A stretch of 64,000 nucleotides of DNA from Alteromonas halophila (lineage in GTDB: Bacteria > Pseudomonadota > Gammaproteobacteria > Enterobacterales > Alteromonadaceae): the NCBI RefSeq assembly GCF_014651815.1, contig NZ_BMXP01000012.1:22730-86729 (forward strand), in the 5' to 3' direction. The notes beneath the pieces are model-generated. The model made no database searches, was not told the DNA's origin, and saw only the letters and a list, made by a program, of their open reading frames with translations. This document shows, one piece after another, positions 28,121 through 38,184 of the stretch. How positions within the stretch are numbered: the stretch's first letter is position 1; every line of letters starts with the position of its first letter. Both the position numbers and the translations under genes were made by a program.

Positions 28121-28308
28121 GCGTTATTCCTACAGGTTGATAGTAAACGGCGGCAATTTTACCTGCCTGAATGCAAATGCCAACGTTCGTGGCAACAATT
28201 GCCGGTGTTCGCACGTTTGTTAATCCACGACAACACCTTTTACGCTTTCAGATCTTAGTCTAAAGTATTAACCTATCAGGACCATACGTAAAAGGATGTA
28301 GTATTTCG

Positions 28309-28944
28309 ATGAAACGAATTCTGGTCGCAGATGATCACCCGTTATACCGGGAAGCGCTGATTGGTGCATTGACACCCTACTATGAGACCGCTGAATTATC
28401 AGAAGCCGATTGTATGGAAGGGGTGTTAAAGCAACTGCAGCAGGGCCAGCCTGTCGATCTTATCCTGCTCGACTTAAACATGCCGGGCGGTGAGTATTAC
28501 AACGGCCTGCTCACCCTGCGTGAGGTGTTTCCCGACATTCCGGTCGCCGTAGTGTCAGCCAGCGAAGGCGTGGAAGTCGTTGCGCAGGTGATGAGTATGG
28601 GCGCACAGGGCTTCATTCCTAAATCCACACCTACCCGGGAACTGGCTGAAGCCATCAGTCAGATTGCAGCGGGTTCAGAATGGCTGCCAGCGGGTATGCG
28701 GGAGAAGCTGGATAAAGTAGACGACGACATTAAAAATGTGATTACCCGCTTCCGGGAACTAACGCCTAAACAAATTCAGGTGCTTGCCTACTTGCGTTCA
28801 GGGCTGATGAACAAACAAATTGCCCATGAAATGAATGTGACCGAAGCAACCATTAAAGCCCACATTAGCGCCATCCTGCGCAAACTGGAAATTAACACAC
28901 GCACACAGGCGGTTTTACTGATGGATAAACTGCAGCTAAGTTAG
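28309..28944 (+). CDS. LuxR/NarL-family response regulator (orphan)
   Basis: 211 residues. The receiver domain has DD at 8-9, the phospho-acceptor Asp55 in LILLDLNMPGG, Ser at SASEG and Lys in FIPKST. The C-terminal LuxR HTH has LTPKQIQVLAYLRSGLMNKQIA (split over the recognition region) and VTEATIKAHISAIL. No sensor kinase gene adjoins it; the nearest is the hybrid kinase at 47-49 kb, which has its own receiver. The ribosome binding site (AAGGATG) is 10 or more bases from ATG. Confidence 0.9.
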   Translation: MKRILVADDHPLYREALIGALTPYYETAELSEADCMEGVLKQLQQGQPVDLILLDLNMPGGEYYNGLLTLREVFPDIPVAVVSASEGVEVVAQVMSMGAQGFIPKSTPTRELAEAISQIAAGSEWLPAGMREKLDKVDDDIKNVITRFRELTPKQIQVLAYLRSGLMNKQIAHEMNVTEATIKAHISAILRKLEINTRTQAVLLMDKLQLS

Positions 28945-29031
28945 GAAACAGGCGATAACGTCTGCGACCGCTTCGGCTTTGTAGTGCCTGAGCATGATGG
29001 TTTATTGCTGGCCCGACGGGAACCTGTAAGT

Positions 29032-30036
29032 ATGCTTAATTATGATTTACCGGTGGTGGATTTGCACCGGCACCTTGACGGTAATGTCCGTCCTGCCACG
29101 ATATTTGATCTCGCGCAGCAATACAGTCTGCCACTCCCTGTAAAGACACCACAGGCCCTGGCCGAATATGTGCAGATCCAGGACAGAACCAGTGATCTGA
29201 TGGCGTTTATCGGCTGTCTTCAGCATGGCATGGATGTCCTGCGCGAGCCGGATGCCTGCCGGCGCATCGCCTATGAGAACGTAGAGGATGCAGCCGCAGA
29301 ACAGCTGGATTATGTCGAGTTGCGTTTCTCGCCTGCTTTTATGGCGCAGGCATTTAATCTGTCCCTGCATGCGGTCACAGAAGCGGTCATTGATGGTGTC
29401 ACAGCCGGGGTCAGGGCGTTTGGTGTCAGGGTAGGGCTGCTGGGTATTTTAAGTCGTACTTTTGGTGTTGACCGTTGTTATGAAGAACTCAGCGCCTTGC
29501 TACATTACCGGGATGCGCTGGTAGGTCTGGATCTGGCGGGGGATGAAAAAGGCTTCCCTGGGGCGCTGTTTACCGGGCATTTCAAAAAAGCACGCGATGC
29601 GGGGCTTGCCATAACGGTGCATGCTGGTGAAGCGGATGGCCCTGCTAGCATACGCCAGGCTATCGATGAACTTGGGGCATCACGCATCGGTCACGGTGTT
29701 GCCGCGGTTACGTCGGTGGAACTGATGAGCGAACTGGCCAAGCGCAATATCGGTATTGAAAGCTGCCTTACCTCAAACTACCAGACCGGGGCATTTACCG
29801 ATACCGCCAATCATCCGTTCCGACGCTTCTTAGACGCCGGTATGGCTGTCACACTCAATACCGATGATCCCGGCGTGTCAGCGATCACCCTGTCCTCCGA
29901 ATATGCGCTCGCGGCATCAGCCCTGGGACTGTCTGAAAGCACGCTTGCCAATGTGCAACAGACGGCACTGGAGCAGGCTTTTTTATCAGACAGCGAAAAA
30001 CGGCTTATTCGGCAGAAAAAACGGGGCGGGCACTAA
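29032..30036 (+). CDS. add: Adenosine deaminase
   Basis: 334 residues from ATG 29032, matching E. coli Add (333) from the first residues on (LPVVDLHRHLDGN). Zinc and active-site motifs are HRHLDG (residues about 12-17), VELRFSP, TVHAGEADGP (His and Glu), RIGHGV, ESCLTSN and NTDDPG. It deaminates adenosine or deoxyadenosine to inosine in purine salvage. A GTG 48 bases upstream keeps the frame open but adds residues absent from the family, so I use the later start. Confidence 0.92.
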   Translation: MLNYDLPVVDLHRHLDGNVRPATIFDLAQQYSLPLPVKTPQALAEYVQIQDRTSDLMAFIGCLQHGMDVLREPDACRRIAYENVEDAAAEQLDYVELRFSPAFMAQAFNLSLHAVTEAVIDGVTAGVRAFGVRVGLLGILSRTFGVDRCYEELSALLHYRDALVGLDLAGDEKGFPGALFTGHFKKARDAGLAITVHAGEADGPASIRQAIDELGASRIGHGVAAVTSVELMSELAKRNIGIESCLTSNYQTGAFTDTANHPFRRFLDAGMAVTLNTDDPGVSAITLSSEYALAASALGLSESTLANVQQTALEQAFLSDSEKRLIRQKKRGGH

Positions 30037-30184
30037 AGCAACAAAGCAAAACCACCATCGCACCGGGCAAAATCCCAGAACGCCCCATTAAGCCGACACT
30101 GCCTGACACGCAGATATATTTACCCCGGAAATCATAGCAAGCTTGTCTATACTGACGTTAAGCCGACCAGACAGGACGAGACTG

Positions 30185-31633
30185 ATGGGCAGGGAAATAC
30201 ATAAAGATACCTTCACCCGCGACGATCAACAGCGATTTTGTCAGCGGTTAAATGAACAGTTACAGGCACTGGAAGCACGGCTGGCGCAGCCCGGTTTTTC
30301 TTCTGGCCCCGCGACACTGGGCGCGGAAGTAGAGCTCTACATTGTGGACGATACTTATTGTCCGGCAGCGCTGAATGAATCATTACTTACAGATATGTCC
30401 CATCCGCTGCTGACCGAAGAGTTAAACCGTTTCAACCTTGAAGTAAATCTGTCGCCAGTGGCGGCTGCCGGTGCGCCGTTCCAGGCAATGGGCAACGAAC
30501 TGAATCAGATCGTCGGTAAGCTTCGGGAACATGCCAGTTCGCATGGCGCTGACATTGCAACGACAGGAATTCTTCCCACGCTTGACCGGACCCACCTTGA
30601 GCCGACATTTATGACTGACAGGCCGCGTTACCGGGCTCTTGCAAATGGCCTTACCGGCGCCAAAGGTGGTGCATTTTCTGTCGATATAAACGGAATTGAT
30701 TCGTTAAAAATGCTGTCTGACGAGCTTACCCTCGAAGGCGCGAACACCTCGTTTCAGGTTCATCTTAAAGTACCTGCCGAGCGCTTTGCGGATTTTTATA
30801 ATGCGGCGCAACTAATTACACCGCTGGCAATGGCCGTTGCCGGGAACTCGCCGACGTTTTTAGGCAAGCGACTGTGGCAGGAAACCCGTATTGCGTTGTT
30901 TAAACAATCGATTGATGATCGACACCCGGCCACTAAAAACTGGCGGCAGCCAGCGCGTGTTTGTTTTGGACATGGCTGGGTACGCAAAAGCGCCCTGGAA
31001 TTATTTGCTGAAAATGTGGCGCTGTATGCGCCGCTCATTCCATATGTATTTGACGAAGGCCCACCGTTTGCAGAACTGAGTCTGCACCATGGAACGGTAT
31101 GGTCATGGAATCGTGCAGTGTTTGATGCAGGCAAAGACGCGCACTTACGTATCGAGTTTCGCGCGCTGCCGTCAGGTCCAACAGTAACAGATATGATGGC
31201 GAATGCGGCGCTGTTGATTGGGCTGACCACGACGTATGCGGATAAGATTCAGGGGCTGTTGCCGGCTATTCCCTTTAACTATGCAGAGTACAACTTTTAC
31301 CGCGCTGCGAAAGATGGTCTGACGGCGCATATTCTGTGGCCGCAATCCGGACAGCATGGGGTACGCGAAACGCCCGTAAAAGAAGTGCTAAGCAATGCAT
31401 TAAGCGACGCGGCAGCAGGACTACGCATGCTTGATGTCGCCAGTGATGAGATCGCATCATTAATGAGCATTATTGAGGACCGTCTGGCGACAGGACAGAC
31501 AGGTGCAGCCTGGCAGTTACATCAGTTACAGAAATTCGGAGGCTATGGTGGCGAGTCGGCAACGTTGCGACGTATGCTGATTAGGTATATGGAAAATTCC
31601 CAGCAGGGCCTGCCGGTATCGCAGTGGCGCTAA
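30185..31633 (+). CDS. Glutamate-cysteine ligase family 2 (GCS2)-like carboxylate-amine ligase
   Basis: About 482 residues. The ATP-grasp-like GCS2 signatures include LGAEVELYIVDD (about residues 39-50), LNRFNLEVNLSP (about 79-90), NTSFQVHLKVP, and the C-terminal LRIEFRALPSGPTV. Members join a carboxylate, often gamma-Glu, to an amine using ATP; most homologues outside YbdK are uncharacterised. ATG 30185 is preferred over an upstream TTG (30143), with AGGACGAG before it. The stop is two bases from the next gene's ATG, which encodes an amide-cleaving family, so the pair may act on one metabolite. Confidence 0.75.
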   Translation: MGREIHKDTFTRDDQQRFCQRLNEQLQALEARLAQPGFSSGPATLGAEVELYIVDDTYCPAALNESLLTDMSHPLLTEELNRFNLEVNLSPVAAAGAPFQAMGNELNQIVGKLREHASSHGADIATTGILPTLDRTHLEPTFMTDRPRYRALANGLTGAKGGAFSVDINGIDSLKMLSDELTLEGANTSFQVHLKVPAERFADFYNAAQLITPLAMAVAGNSPTFLGKRLWQETRIALFKQSIDDRHPATKNWRQPARVCFGHGWVRKSALELFAENVALYAPLIPYVFDEGPPFAELSLHHGTVWSWNRAVFDAGKDAHLRIEFRALPSGPTVTDMMANAALLIGLTTTYADKIQGLLPAIPFNYAEYNFYRAAKDGLTAHILWPQSGQHGVRETPVKEVLSNALSDAAAGLRMLDVASDEIASLMSIIEDRLATGQTGAAWQLHQLQKFGGYGGESATLRRMLIRYMENSQQGLPVSQWR

Positions 31634-31635
31634 CG

Positions 31636-32646
31636 ATGACAGAGCCTTTGACTTTACATCACATCACCGATGTTTACAGCGCCGCGCGTAAGCGAAGCCT
31701 GGAGGGGTTTCTACTCAGTCTTGGTGGCCCGTCACTTTTGACATTTCTTGGCCTGGACAGCAGCCGTTGCCGGGTTGTGGTGACCCTGCTGCACGGTAAC
31801 GAACCCTCCGGGCTACGGGCTGTTCTGGCGCTGGCGCAGGAACGCCTGATCCCGGCGGTGACCTGCCATGTTATCATCGCGTCGACTGCTGCCGCTGCCA
31901 CCAGACCCCGCTTCAGTCACCGAATGTTACCGGGGCAGGAAGATTTAAACCGGTGTTTCGGACCGGGTGGCGAGAGTGCGCAATTTCAGCTGGCCGGAGC
32001 CATTAAAGCCTGCATTGCGAAACTTAACCCTGAGTGTGTGGTTGATTTGCACAACACCTCCGGTAGCGGGCCCGATTTTAGTGTCAGCATCAGTGGCGAT
32101 AACGCGCATCAGGCGCTGGCTTCCTGCTTTACTTCACGAATGATCGTGACAGATTTGCGCCTTGGTTCACTGATGGAGCAGTCGTTTAGTGGCCCGGTGG
32201 TAACCATAGAAGCCGGGGGAGCGAAAGATGCATTGGCTGACGAGACCGCTGTTTGCGGCTTACGCACGCTATTTACTGAGCCCGATATATATGCGCTTAA
32301 ACACCGTGTCGAGTTACTGCACTACCCCAGAAGACTCGAGTTGCAACCAGGGAGTACTATTGCGTATCTGGATGGACCGGACAGTGCGACCAGTGTTTGC
32401 CTGCGAACTGATATTGAATCACTTAATTTTGGGTATACACCAGCGGGTACACATCTTGGCTGGGTACGGGAGAATGGCCTGTCAGACTTTCGTCTTGATG
32501 ACCGCAGGGCAGAACTGTCTTCTTATTTCTGCGTAGAGGATCATTGTCTGTTTACGGCAGTGCCTTTGCAGTTGTTTATGGTGACAACCATCGCTGACAT
32601 CGCACGCTCCGACTGCTTGTTCTATTTTATTCACGAAAAGCGCTGA
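31636..32646 (+). CDS. Succinylglutamate desuccinylase / aspartoacylase family hydrolase
   Basis: About 336 residues of the M14-like AstE/AspA family. Zinc ligands lie in LLHGNEPSG (HxxE, about residues 53-61) and in VVDLHNTSG (about 136-144), with VTIEAGG holding the probable catalytic Glu. Family members hydrolyse N-acyl amino acids. No arginine succinyltransferase pathway gene is near, so AstE function in arginine breakdown is unlikely from context. ATG 31636 follows the ligase stop directly; an in-frame GTG at 31624 overlapping it is an alternative start. Confidence 0.8.
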   Translation: MTEPLTLHHITDVYSAARKRSLEGFLLSLGGPSLLTFLGLDSSRCRVVVTLLHGNEPSGLRAVLALAQERLIPAVTCHVIIASTAAAATRPRFSHRMLPGQEDLNRCFGPGGESAQFQLAGAIKACIAKLNPECVVDLHNTSGSGPDFSVSISGDNAHQALASCFTSRMIVTDLRLGSLMEQSFSGPVVTIEAGGAKDALADETAVCGLRTLFTEPDIYALKHRVELLHYPRRLELQPGSTIAYLDGPDSATSVCLRTDIESLNFGYTPAGTHLGWVRENGLSDFRLDDRRAELSSYFCVEDHCLFTAVPLQLFMVTTIADIARSDCLFYFIHEKR

Positions 32647-32702
32647 TGTTATCTTTCCACACAGACGGGAGATAAGCCCAATATACGGACCAGACAGGCA
32701 TG

Positions 32703-32727
32703 AAAAAGGGCAGCACGTGCTGCCCTT
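32703..32727 (-). terminator. Rho-independent terminator of fadE
   Basis: AAGGGCAGCAC (32706-32716) and GTGCTGCCCTT (32717-32727) form a perfect 22-bp palindrome. On the minus strand it is followed by five T residues, 24 bases past the fadE stop. Confidence 0.8.
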
Positions 32728-32750
32728 CAAAGATTAAAAGCCGTTTCTGC

Positions 32751-35210
32751 TCAGGCGGCTTTTTCTTTCCTGGTTTTACTTTTTTTGACCGACTGATTGG
32801 CAATCAGCTCTTCATGCTCAAAGTCATCGACGTTGATGGTTTGTAAGCGGCCTGCTTCTGTGCGGCGAAGCAGCGCAGCCTCGTCATCATTAATAATGCC
32901 AGCTTCAAGCGCCTCATCAGCCAGCACGTCGAGACGGGTGAAGGGAAGTTTCTCGCCCTTGTGCTTACATATTCTGTCAAACACAGGCTCACTGGCAATG
33001 ACATCATCCAGCGTCTGCTCAAGATCGCCCATCAGGTTTCCTTCTTCGCGCGTCGTGTACTGGCCTTCGCCCAGACGACTGCGTGCAGTACACGGCGTTT
33101 GCAGCATGGTTGCCACCTCGTTTTCGAGGCGATCATCGGGCTTACCGATACGACGACCAAAGGGCATAACAATTACACGCATGTAATTGGCAACGGCCCG
33201 GTTTGGGAAGTTCTGCAGAAAATCGTCAATGGCAGACTCTATGGCATACAGCGTGTCCTGCATCGCCCAGTGCAGCAGTGGCAGATCCTCTTTAAGCCGG
33301 CCATCCTCATCAAAGCGCTTCAGGGTTGTGCTTCCCATGTACAAACCACTCAGCACATCACCCAAGCGCGCAGACAAGCGCTCACGACGCTTCAGATCGC
33401 CGCCTAAGACGCCCATAGAGATATCAGCCATCATGGCCAGGTTGGCACTATAGCCCTGTAACAGTTTGTAGTAGCGGGAGGTCTCATCCGTAAACGGGGC
33501 GCTGTGGAAACGGCCACCGGTTAATGAGAACCACAGGCTGCGTACGGTGTTCGCAATGGCGAAGCCAATATGCCCAAAGACAGCCTTATCAAAGCTTTTA
33601 AGCTGTTCGCGCTTGTCATCCAGCGCGGCTGCTTCAATTTCCTTAAGCACAAAAGGGTGGCAGCGCATGGCGCCCTGACCGAAGATCATCATATTACGGG
33701 TCAGGATATTCGCACCTTCAACAGTAATTGAAATGGGGGCGCCCTGGTAGCCACGGCCCAGGTAATTATTTGGCCCCAGCATGATGCCTTTACCGCCATG
33801 GACGTCCATGGCGTCATTGATAACCTGACGCATTTTTTCAGTCAGGTGGTATTTCGCAATCGCAGAAATAACCGACGGTTTTTCACCTAAGTCGACCCCG
33901 GCCGTAGAAAAACGCGTGACCCCGTCCATCAGGTAGGCATTACCGGCAATGCGTGCCAGCATTTCTTCCACGCCTTCCATATGGCCAACCGGGATCCGGA
34001 ACTGACGGCGAATACGCGAATAGGCGCCAGTCGCCAGCGCCACTGATTTGGCACCACCTGCGGCAGTGGAGGGCAGCGTAATACAGCGGCCTACAGACAG
34101 ACATTCCATCAGCATACGCCAGCCTTTACCAGCCATCGCTTTGCCGCCAATAATGAAATCCAGAGGAACAAACACGTCATTACCGCGAATCGGACCATTC
34201 TGAAACGGTGTATTCAGCGGGAAGTGACGGCGGCCAATTTCCAGCCCCTTGGTGTCACGCGGGATCAGGGCACAGGTGATCCCCAGATCTTTCTTGTCGC
34301 CCAGCAGACCATCCGGGTCCTGCATTTTAAACGCCAGACCGACAACGGTTGCGACGGGCGCGAGAGTAATATAACGCTTATCAAAGTTAAGGCGCATGCC
34401 CAATACTTCTTCGCCTTCCCACTGGCCTTTGCAAACCACGCCCGTATCCGGAATAGCACCGGCATCGGAACCGGCTTCAGGACCGGTTAGCGCGAAACAG
34501 GGGAGTTCGTCGCCGTTGGCCAGGCGCGGAAGATAGTAGTCCTGCTGCTCTGGTGTGCCATAGTGCTGAAGCAATTCACCCGGGCCCAGTGAATTAGGAA
34601 CACCCACCGTTGAAGAAAGCACGGCACTGCAGCCTGCCAGTTTCTGAAGCACCCGGGACTGCGCATAGGCTGAAAATTCCAGTCCGCCATACTGCTTCTT
34701 GATGATCATGGCAAAAAATTTATGCTTTTTAAGAAACGCCCAGATTTCAGGCGACAGATCGGCATCTTTATGATTGATCTGCCATTCATCCACCATATTG
34801 CACACTTCATTACATGGCCCGTCTAAAAAAGCCTGTTCTTCAGCGCTCAAACGGCTGCGTGAAATACGGTGCAGTTTGTCCCAGTCTGGTTTGCCGCTGA
34901 AAATATCTCCGTCCCACCAGACCGTACCGGCATCAATGGCTTCCTGCTCAGTGGCCGACATTTCCGGCATCACCTTTTTATAAAACGCCAGTAATTTGCG
35001 TGTAATGTAATTCTGGCGAATGTCAGTCACGGATAACGGCACGGCAATGATCAGATAAACCAGCCAGCCAATGATGCCAACATCCCCAAACAAGGTCCCA
35101 AGGACCATCACTGCAGCACCTGCGAAGACTGCAGTTGTCAGGCTGGTGCGCTTGTAGCTGGCAACCGCCAGTGTCAGCACAACCAGTAAAAACCAAATGA
35201 ACGCTGCCAT
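32751..35210 (-). CDS. fadE: Acyl-CoA dehydrogenase FadE
   Basis: 819 residues, matching the large FadE type (E. coli 814) rather than the usual 400-residue ACADs. Two N-terminal membrane segments ([31 protein letters not shown]) precede the ACAD core, which shows [15 protein letters not shown] (about residues 240-254), GVGVPNS-like [11 protein letters not shown] and [10 protein letters not shown]. It performs the first step of fatty-acid beta-oxidation at the inner membrane. A FadR-like site lies about 100 bases upstream. Monocistronic with a good terminator. Confidence 0.95.
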   Translation of the reverse strand: MAAFIWFLLVVLTLAVASYKRTSLTTAVFAGAAVMVLGTLFGDVGIIGWLVYLIIAVPLSVTDIRQNYITRKLLAFYKKVMPEMSATEQEAIDAGTVWWDGDIFSGKPDWDKLHRISRSRLSAEEQAFLDGPCNEVCNMVDEWQINHKDADLSPEIWAFLKKHKFFAMIIKKQYGGLEFSAYAQSRVLQKLAGCSAVLSSTVGVPNSLGPGELLQHYGTPEQQDYYLPRLANGDELPCFALTGPEAGSDAGAIPDTGVVCKGQWEGEEVLGMRLNFDKRYITLAPVATVVGLAFKMQDPDGLLGDKKDLGITCALIPRDTKGLEIGRRHFPLNTPFQNGPIRGNDVFVPLDFIIGGKAMAGKGWRMLMECLSVGRCITLPSTAAGGAKSVALATGAYSRIRRQFRIPVGHMEGVEEMLARIAGNAYLMDGVTRFSTAGVDLGEKPSVISAIAKYHLTEKMRQVINDAMDVHGGKGIMLGPNNYLGRGYQGAPISITVEGANILTRNMMIFGQGAMRCHPFVLKEIEAAALDDKREQLKSFDKAVFGHIGFAIANTVRSLWFSLTGGRFHSAPFTDETSRYYKLLQGYSANLAMMADISMGVLGGDLKRRERLSARLGDVLSGLYMGSTTLKRFDEDGRLKEDLPLLHWAMQDTLYAIESAIDDFLQNFPNRAVANYMRVIVMPFGRRIGKPDDRLENEVATMLQTPCTARSRLGEGQYTTREEGNLMGDLEQTLDDVIASEPVFDRICKHKGEKLPFTRLDVLADEALEAGIINDDEAALLRRTEAGRLQTINVDDFEHEELIANQSVKKSKTRKEKAA

Positions 35211-35305
35211 ACCTCTCTCCTGATTAGGGCGTAATAGATGATTCGTTGCCGGTCTTAAACAGTCAACCTGTGGGGTTGAACTTAAGTGACTAAATCTGAT
35301 TCAGA

Positions 35306-35324
35306 TTCGAGGTCAGACCAGCAT
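35306..35324 (-). promoter_or_regulatory. FadR-like operator upstream of fadE
   Basis: Read on the fadE strand, the site is ATGCTGGTCTGACCTCGAA. It shares the core GCTGGTC(C/T)GAC(C/T)T with the enterobacterial FadR consensus, but the 3' flank differs. FadR represses fadE in related bacteria. Whether this organism has FadR cannot be seen here. A weaker inverted repeat TCAACC-N7-GGTTGA (35263-35279, imperfect flanks) lies between it and the gene. Confidence 0.4.
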
Positions 35325-35447
35325 GGTGTAAACCTATATACGAACCAGGTAAAGATCAAGATTTTTACACGGATAATTAGTGGGGGGGGTGGTTAATCAG
35401 GTTGGGGTCGGTGAACTATCACTGTGGGACTATGAGGGGACACTAAC

Positions 35448-35467
35448 GTGCCGCGCACACGCGGCAC
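35448..35467 (-). terminator. Hairpin after the DUF3108 gene
   Basis: GTGCCGCG (35448-35455) pairs with CGCGGCAC (35460-35467), a strong 8-bp stem 16 bases past the stop of the minus-strand gene. No T-run follows, so intrinsic termination is uncertain. A run of nine G residues (about 35382-35389) lies in the same gap. Confidence 0.4.
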
Positions 35468-35482
35468 ATCGCCACATACAGC

Positions 35483-36211
35483 TTAGTGCCGTGTGTAAGA
35501 CTTCAGTTTGATGTCACCCTGTTCGTCACCGTCTTTAAACTGCTGCAGGCGCACCAGATTGTAGTCAAGCTCAGGGGCAAACCAGATAAAGGTTTCACGC
35601 TTATTTGAGTCACGCACTAACTTCACTTTTATGGTGTCCAGTTTACCGTAGGGGAGTGTCAGTGTTTCCTCGCCAAGTACTTTGACCCCATAATGGCGTT
35701 GCTGACCGCGGTAATTAATAAAATCAAAGGCTGACGCCTCGGCACCAGCGGCCAGTTGACGGGGCAGTTCAATGCGGTAGATTTGATTGTCTAACTCGCC
35801 CTGCCAGGCCATGGTTTTTTCATTGTCCACGGTGATCGTCGGGTTTTCTCCGCCCTCAAAACGCACTGACAGCTTTTTATCCGGCCCGGTTCCGCTGCGG
35901 CTGTAATGGTACTCATCGGGCACCAGTTCACCGTCTGCAACGTCGAAAATTGAGTGTTCGTAGCGCTTGTCAGAGAGAAAAAATTTAGACACATGAGACG
36001 AGTAGGTAAGTGAGTATTGTGCAGGGCTGAGTTTTTTCAGCGTCATTTCCGCCGTACCCACATCATCACCCCATTTATATGCCGTGTAGACCGCGTGAAA
36101 GGGCGTGAGGGGTGCCTCGTCAGCTGCTATCACAGCAGCGGGGAAAAGTAGCGCCAGACTTACCGTTAGCGGTTTAATCGCTTGCGTAACCAGTTTGGGG
36201 AAGTTCTTCAT
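35483..36211 (-). CDS. DUF3108 domain-containing exported protein
   Basis: 242 residues with a signal peptide (LTVSLALLFPAAVIAAD). The remainder matches the DUF3108 pattern: FHAVYTAYKWGDDVGTAEM near the start, DEYHYSRSG and KLSVRF in the middle, and TFIWFAPELDYNLVRLQQFKDG near the end. Its role is unknown; it is periplasmic by prediction. Its start codon lies 38 bases inside the end of purN, so it is translated from a ribosome binding site within purN and is part of the purMN operon. Confidence 0.85.
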   Translation of the reverse strand: MKNFPKLVTQAIKPLTVSLALLFPAAVIAADEAPLTPFHAVYTAYKWGDDVGTAEMTLKKLSPAQYSLTYSSHVSKFFLSDKRYEHSIFDVADGELVPDEYHYSRSGTGPDKKLSVRFEGGENPTITVDNEKTMAWQGELDNQIYRIELPRQLAAGAEASAFDFINYRGQQRHYGVKVLGEETLTLPYGKLDTIKVKLVRDSNKRETFIWFAPELDYNLVRLQQFKDGDEQGDIKLKSYTRH

Positions 36212-36824
36212 TGTCCAATACAGCCTTATTGTCCTTCATATAGAGTCGGTCATTGCATATCCAGTCCAGCACCAGCGGATAAAGCTGACGCTCCTGCTCC
36301 TGCACCCGCGATGCCAGCTCGTCGGCAGTGTCTTCACTGAATACCGGCACCCGGCTTTGCACGATGACCGGCCCGCCATCCAGTTCCGGGGTAACGTAAT
36401 GTACACTGACACCATGCACATCATCACCATTGTCGATAGCGCGCTGGTGCGTATTCAGCCCTTTGTACTTCGGCAATAAAGACGGGTGAATGTTCACCAG
36501 CTGACCGGAAAAACGGTTTACAAACGATTCTGTCAGTATGCGCATAAACCCCGCCAGAACCACACAATCTGGCTGATAACGTGCAAGCAACGCTGCCAGT
36601 GCTTCGTCATAGGCCTCGCGACTCTCATAATCGCGATGGCTCAGGCAGTAATTGTCGATACCTGCCTGCTGTGCTCGCTGCAATCCATATGCCTGCGGCT
36701 GATTGCTGATAACACAGCCAATGGTGGCATTCAGCTTGCCAGCTTCAATGCGATCAATGATCGCCTGCAGGTTACTGCCATTACCCGAAATGAGCACACA
36801 CAGGGTTTTACGGTCATTACTCAC
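36174..36824 (-). CDS. purN: Phosphoribosylglycinamide formyltransferase 1
   Basis: 216 residues (E. coli 212). Motifs are [14 protein letters not shown] (about residues 9-22), [10 protein letters not shown], the catalytic stretch [21 protein letters not shown] (Asn/His; split here as family signature) and [14 protein letters not shown] with the catalytic Asp. It adds a formyl group from formyl-THF to GAR in purine synthesis. Its start overlaps the purM stop by four bases. Confidence 0.96.
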   Translation of the reverse strand: MSNDRKTLCVLISGNGSNLQAIIDRIEAGKLNATIGCVISNQPQAYGLQRAQQAGIDNYCLSHRDYESREAYDEALAALLARYQPDCVVLAGFMRILTESFVNRFSGQLVNIHPSLLPKYKGLNTHQRAIDNGDDVHGVSVHYVTPELDGGPVIVQSRVPVFSEDTADELASRVQEQERQLYPLVLDWICNDRLYMKDNKAVLDNEELPQTGYASD

Positions 36825-37861
36825 GATGCGATCTCTACCTGACTGTCACCGTCTTTCGCTTCGATGCGACCGATCACCCAGGCCTTCTCACCCATGTCAG
36901 TCAGTGCGGCAACCGCTTCGTCAGCATCGTCGCTATCGACTACCAGTACCAGGCCAACCCCACAGTTGAAGGTACGGTACATTTCATGTTGCGTGACATT
37001 GCCTGCCTGTTGCAGCCAGTTGAATACCGCTGGCCATTGCCAGCTGTTTTCGTCAATCACAACCTTGGCATGCTCGGGCAGCACGCGCGGAATATTTTCC
37101 CAGAAACCACCGCCAGTGATATGCGAGATTGCACTGACGTTGAAAGACTCAAGCAACTTGAGCACGTTTTTAACATAAATACGGGTCGGCGCAAGCAGAT
37201 GCTCAATCAGAGGCTGTCCCTCGAGATCCTGCTGCAGGTCGGCGTTGCTGACCTCAAGAATCTTTCTGATCAACGAGTAACCGTTAGAATGCGGACCAGA
37301 CGAACCCAGCGCGATGAGCGACTGCCCAGGTTTTACCTGCGAGCCATCAATAACATCGTCCGCTTCAACCACACCCACACAGAAGCCGGCAATATCATAA
37401 TCACCGTCCTGGTACATACCGGGCATTTCAGCTGTTTCACCACCAATCAGTGCGCAGCCAGCCTGCTCACAGCCTTCACCAATGCCGGTGACAACGTCTG
37501 CCGCTACATCGACATCCAGTTTGCCGGTTGCATAGTAGTCGAGAAAGAACAGTGGTTCGGCACCCTGGACAATCAAATCGTTCACGCACATTGCGACCAA
37601 ATCAATGCCGACACCATGATGACGGTTGGCATCCATGGCAACGCGCAACTTAGTGCCAACACCATCAGTGCCGGAAACCAGCAGGGGCCGCTTATATTTA
37701 GTCGGCAGTTCACACAGGGCACCAAAACCACCCAGGTTGCCTTTCACCTCGGGGCGATGGGTACGTTTGGTTACCGATTTAATGCGTTCAACAAGTTCGT
37801 TTCCGGCGTCGATATCAACACCAGCGTCTTTGTAACTCAGGGAAGGATTTTTATCGCTCAC
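36821..37861 (-). CDS. purM: Phosphoribosylformylglycinamidine cyclo-ligase (AIR synthase)
   Basis: 346 residues from the GTG at 37861, collinear with E. coli PurM (345) from [15 protein letters not shown] on. Motifs include [10 protein letters not shown] (about residues 66-75), [23 protein letters not shown] and [15 protein letters not shown]. It closes the imidazole ring in purine synthesis, upstream of purN in the operon. The frame stays open another 336 bases upstream, but that stretch has no family match and spans the promoter region, so the short form is used. Confidence 0.95.
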   Translation of the reverse strand: MSDKNPSLSYKDAGVDIDAGNELVERIKSVTKRTHRPEVKGNLGGFGALCELPTKYKRPLLVSGTDGVGTKLRVAMDANRHHGVGIDLVAMCVNDLIVQGAEPLFFLDYYATGKLDVDVAADVVTGIGEGCEQAGCALIGGETAEMPGMYQDGDYDIAGFCVGVVEADDVIDGSQVKPGQSLIALGSSGPHSNGYSLIRKILEVSNADLQQDLEGQPLIEHLLAPTRIYVKNVLKLLESFNVSAISHITGGGFWENIPRVLPEHAKVVIDENSWQWPAVFNWLQQAGNVTQHEMYRTFNCGVGLVLVVDSDDADEAVAALTDMGEKAWVIGRIEAKDGDSQVEIAS

Positions 37862-38184
37862 GTTTTGCCTTGCTGCTGTGGGGTAGAAGAACGCGGATTC
37901 TACCAGTAAGCAGCGCCATCGCCAACTTCCTTGCCCCGCTTTCCTAAAGAAGGGTCGAACACGCCTGATGTTACCCGCAGCACTGTGACCTATACCGCTG
38001 GTTAGCGGGGAACGGTCGTTAGTCATCGCCCTGAGCAGGGGGCCTGATGAGAATGAGGCTGAACAATTCACAGAGATCAGGATTAACAGATGAAAAATAT
38101 TCGCAAATAGCACACAATGGCGATCGCTTAGTGGCGTGAGTATCCGCATACGGATCGCAAACCAGAAGGGAGTAACAGGTCGTT
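37862..38184. other. Intergenic region between divergent purM and DUF2066 genes
   Basis: This 323-base stretch should hold the promoters of the purM operon (minus) and the DUF2066-hda operon (plus). I see no convincing PurR box; the only candidate is an isolated half-site near 37861-37866. AAGGGAG at about 38166-38172 is the probable ribosome binding region of the plus-strand gene. Confidence 0.5.

Noticed and set aside
27617..28258. 213-codon plus-strand frame opposite cmoA
   Set aside because: Antisense to cmoA, with composition that looks like back-translation of the real gene.
35382..35389. Run of nine G residues as a G-quadruplex or phase-variable tract
   Set aside because: A single tract without further G-runs cannot form a quadruplex alone, and it lies outside any coding region or core promoter.
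36986..37909. 307-codon plus-strand frame opposite purM
   Set aside because: It lies wholly antisense to a well-supported conserved gene and has no recognisable motif; a typical mirror frame in codon-biased DNA.
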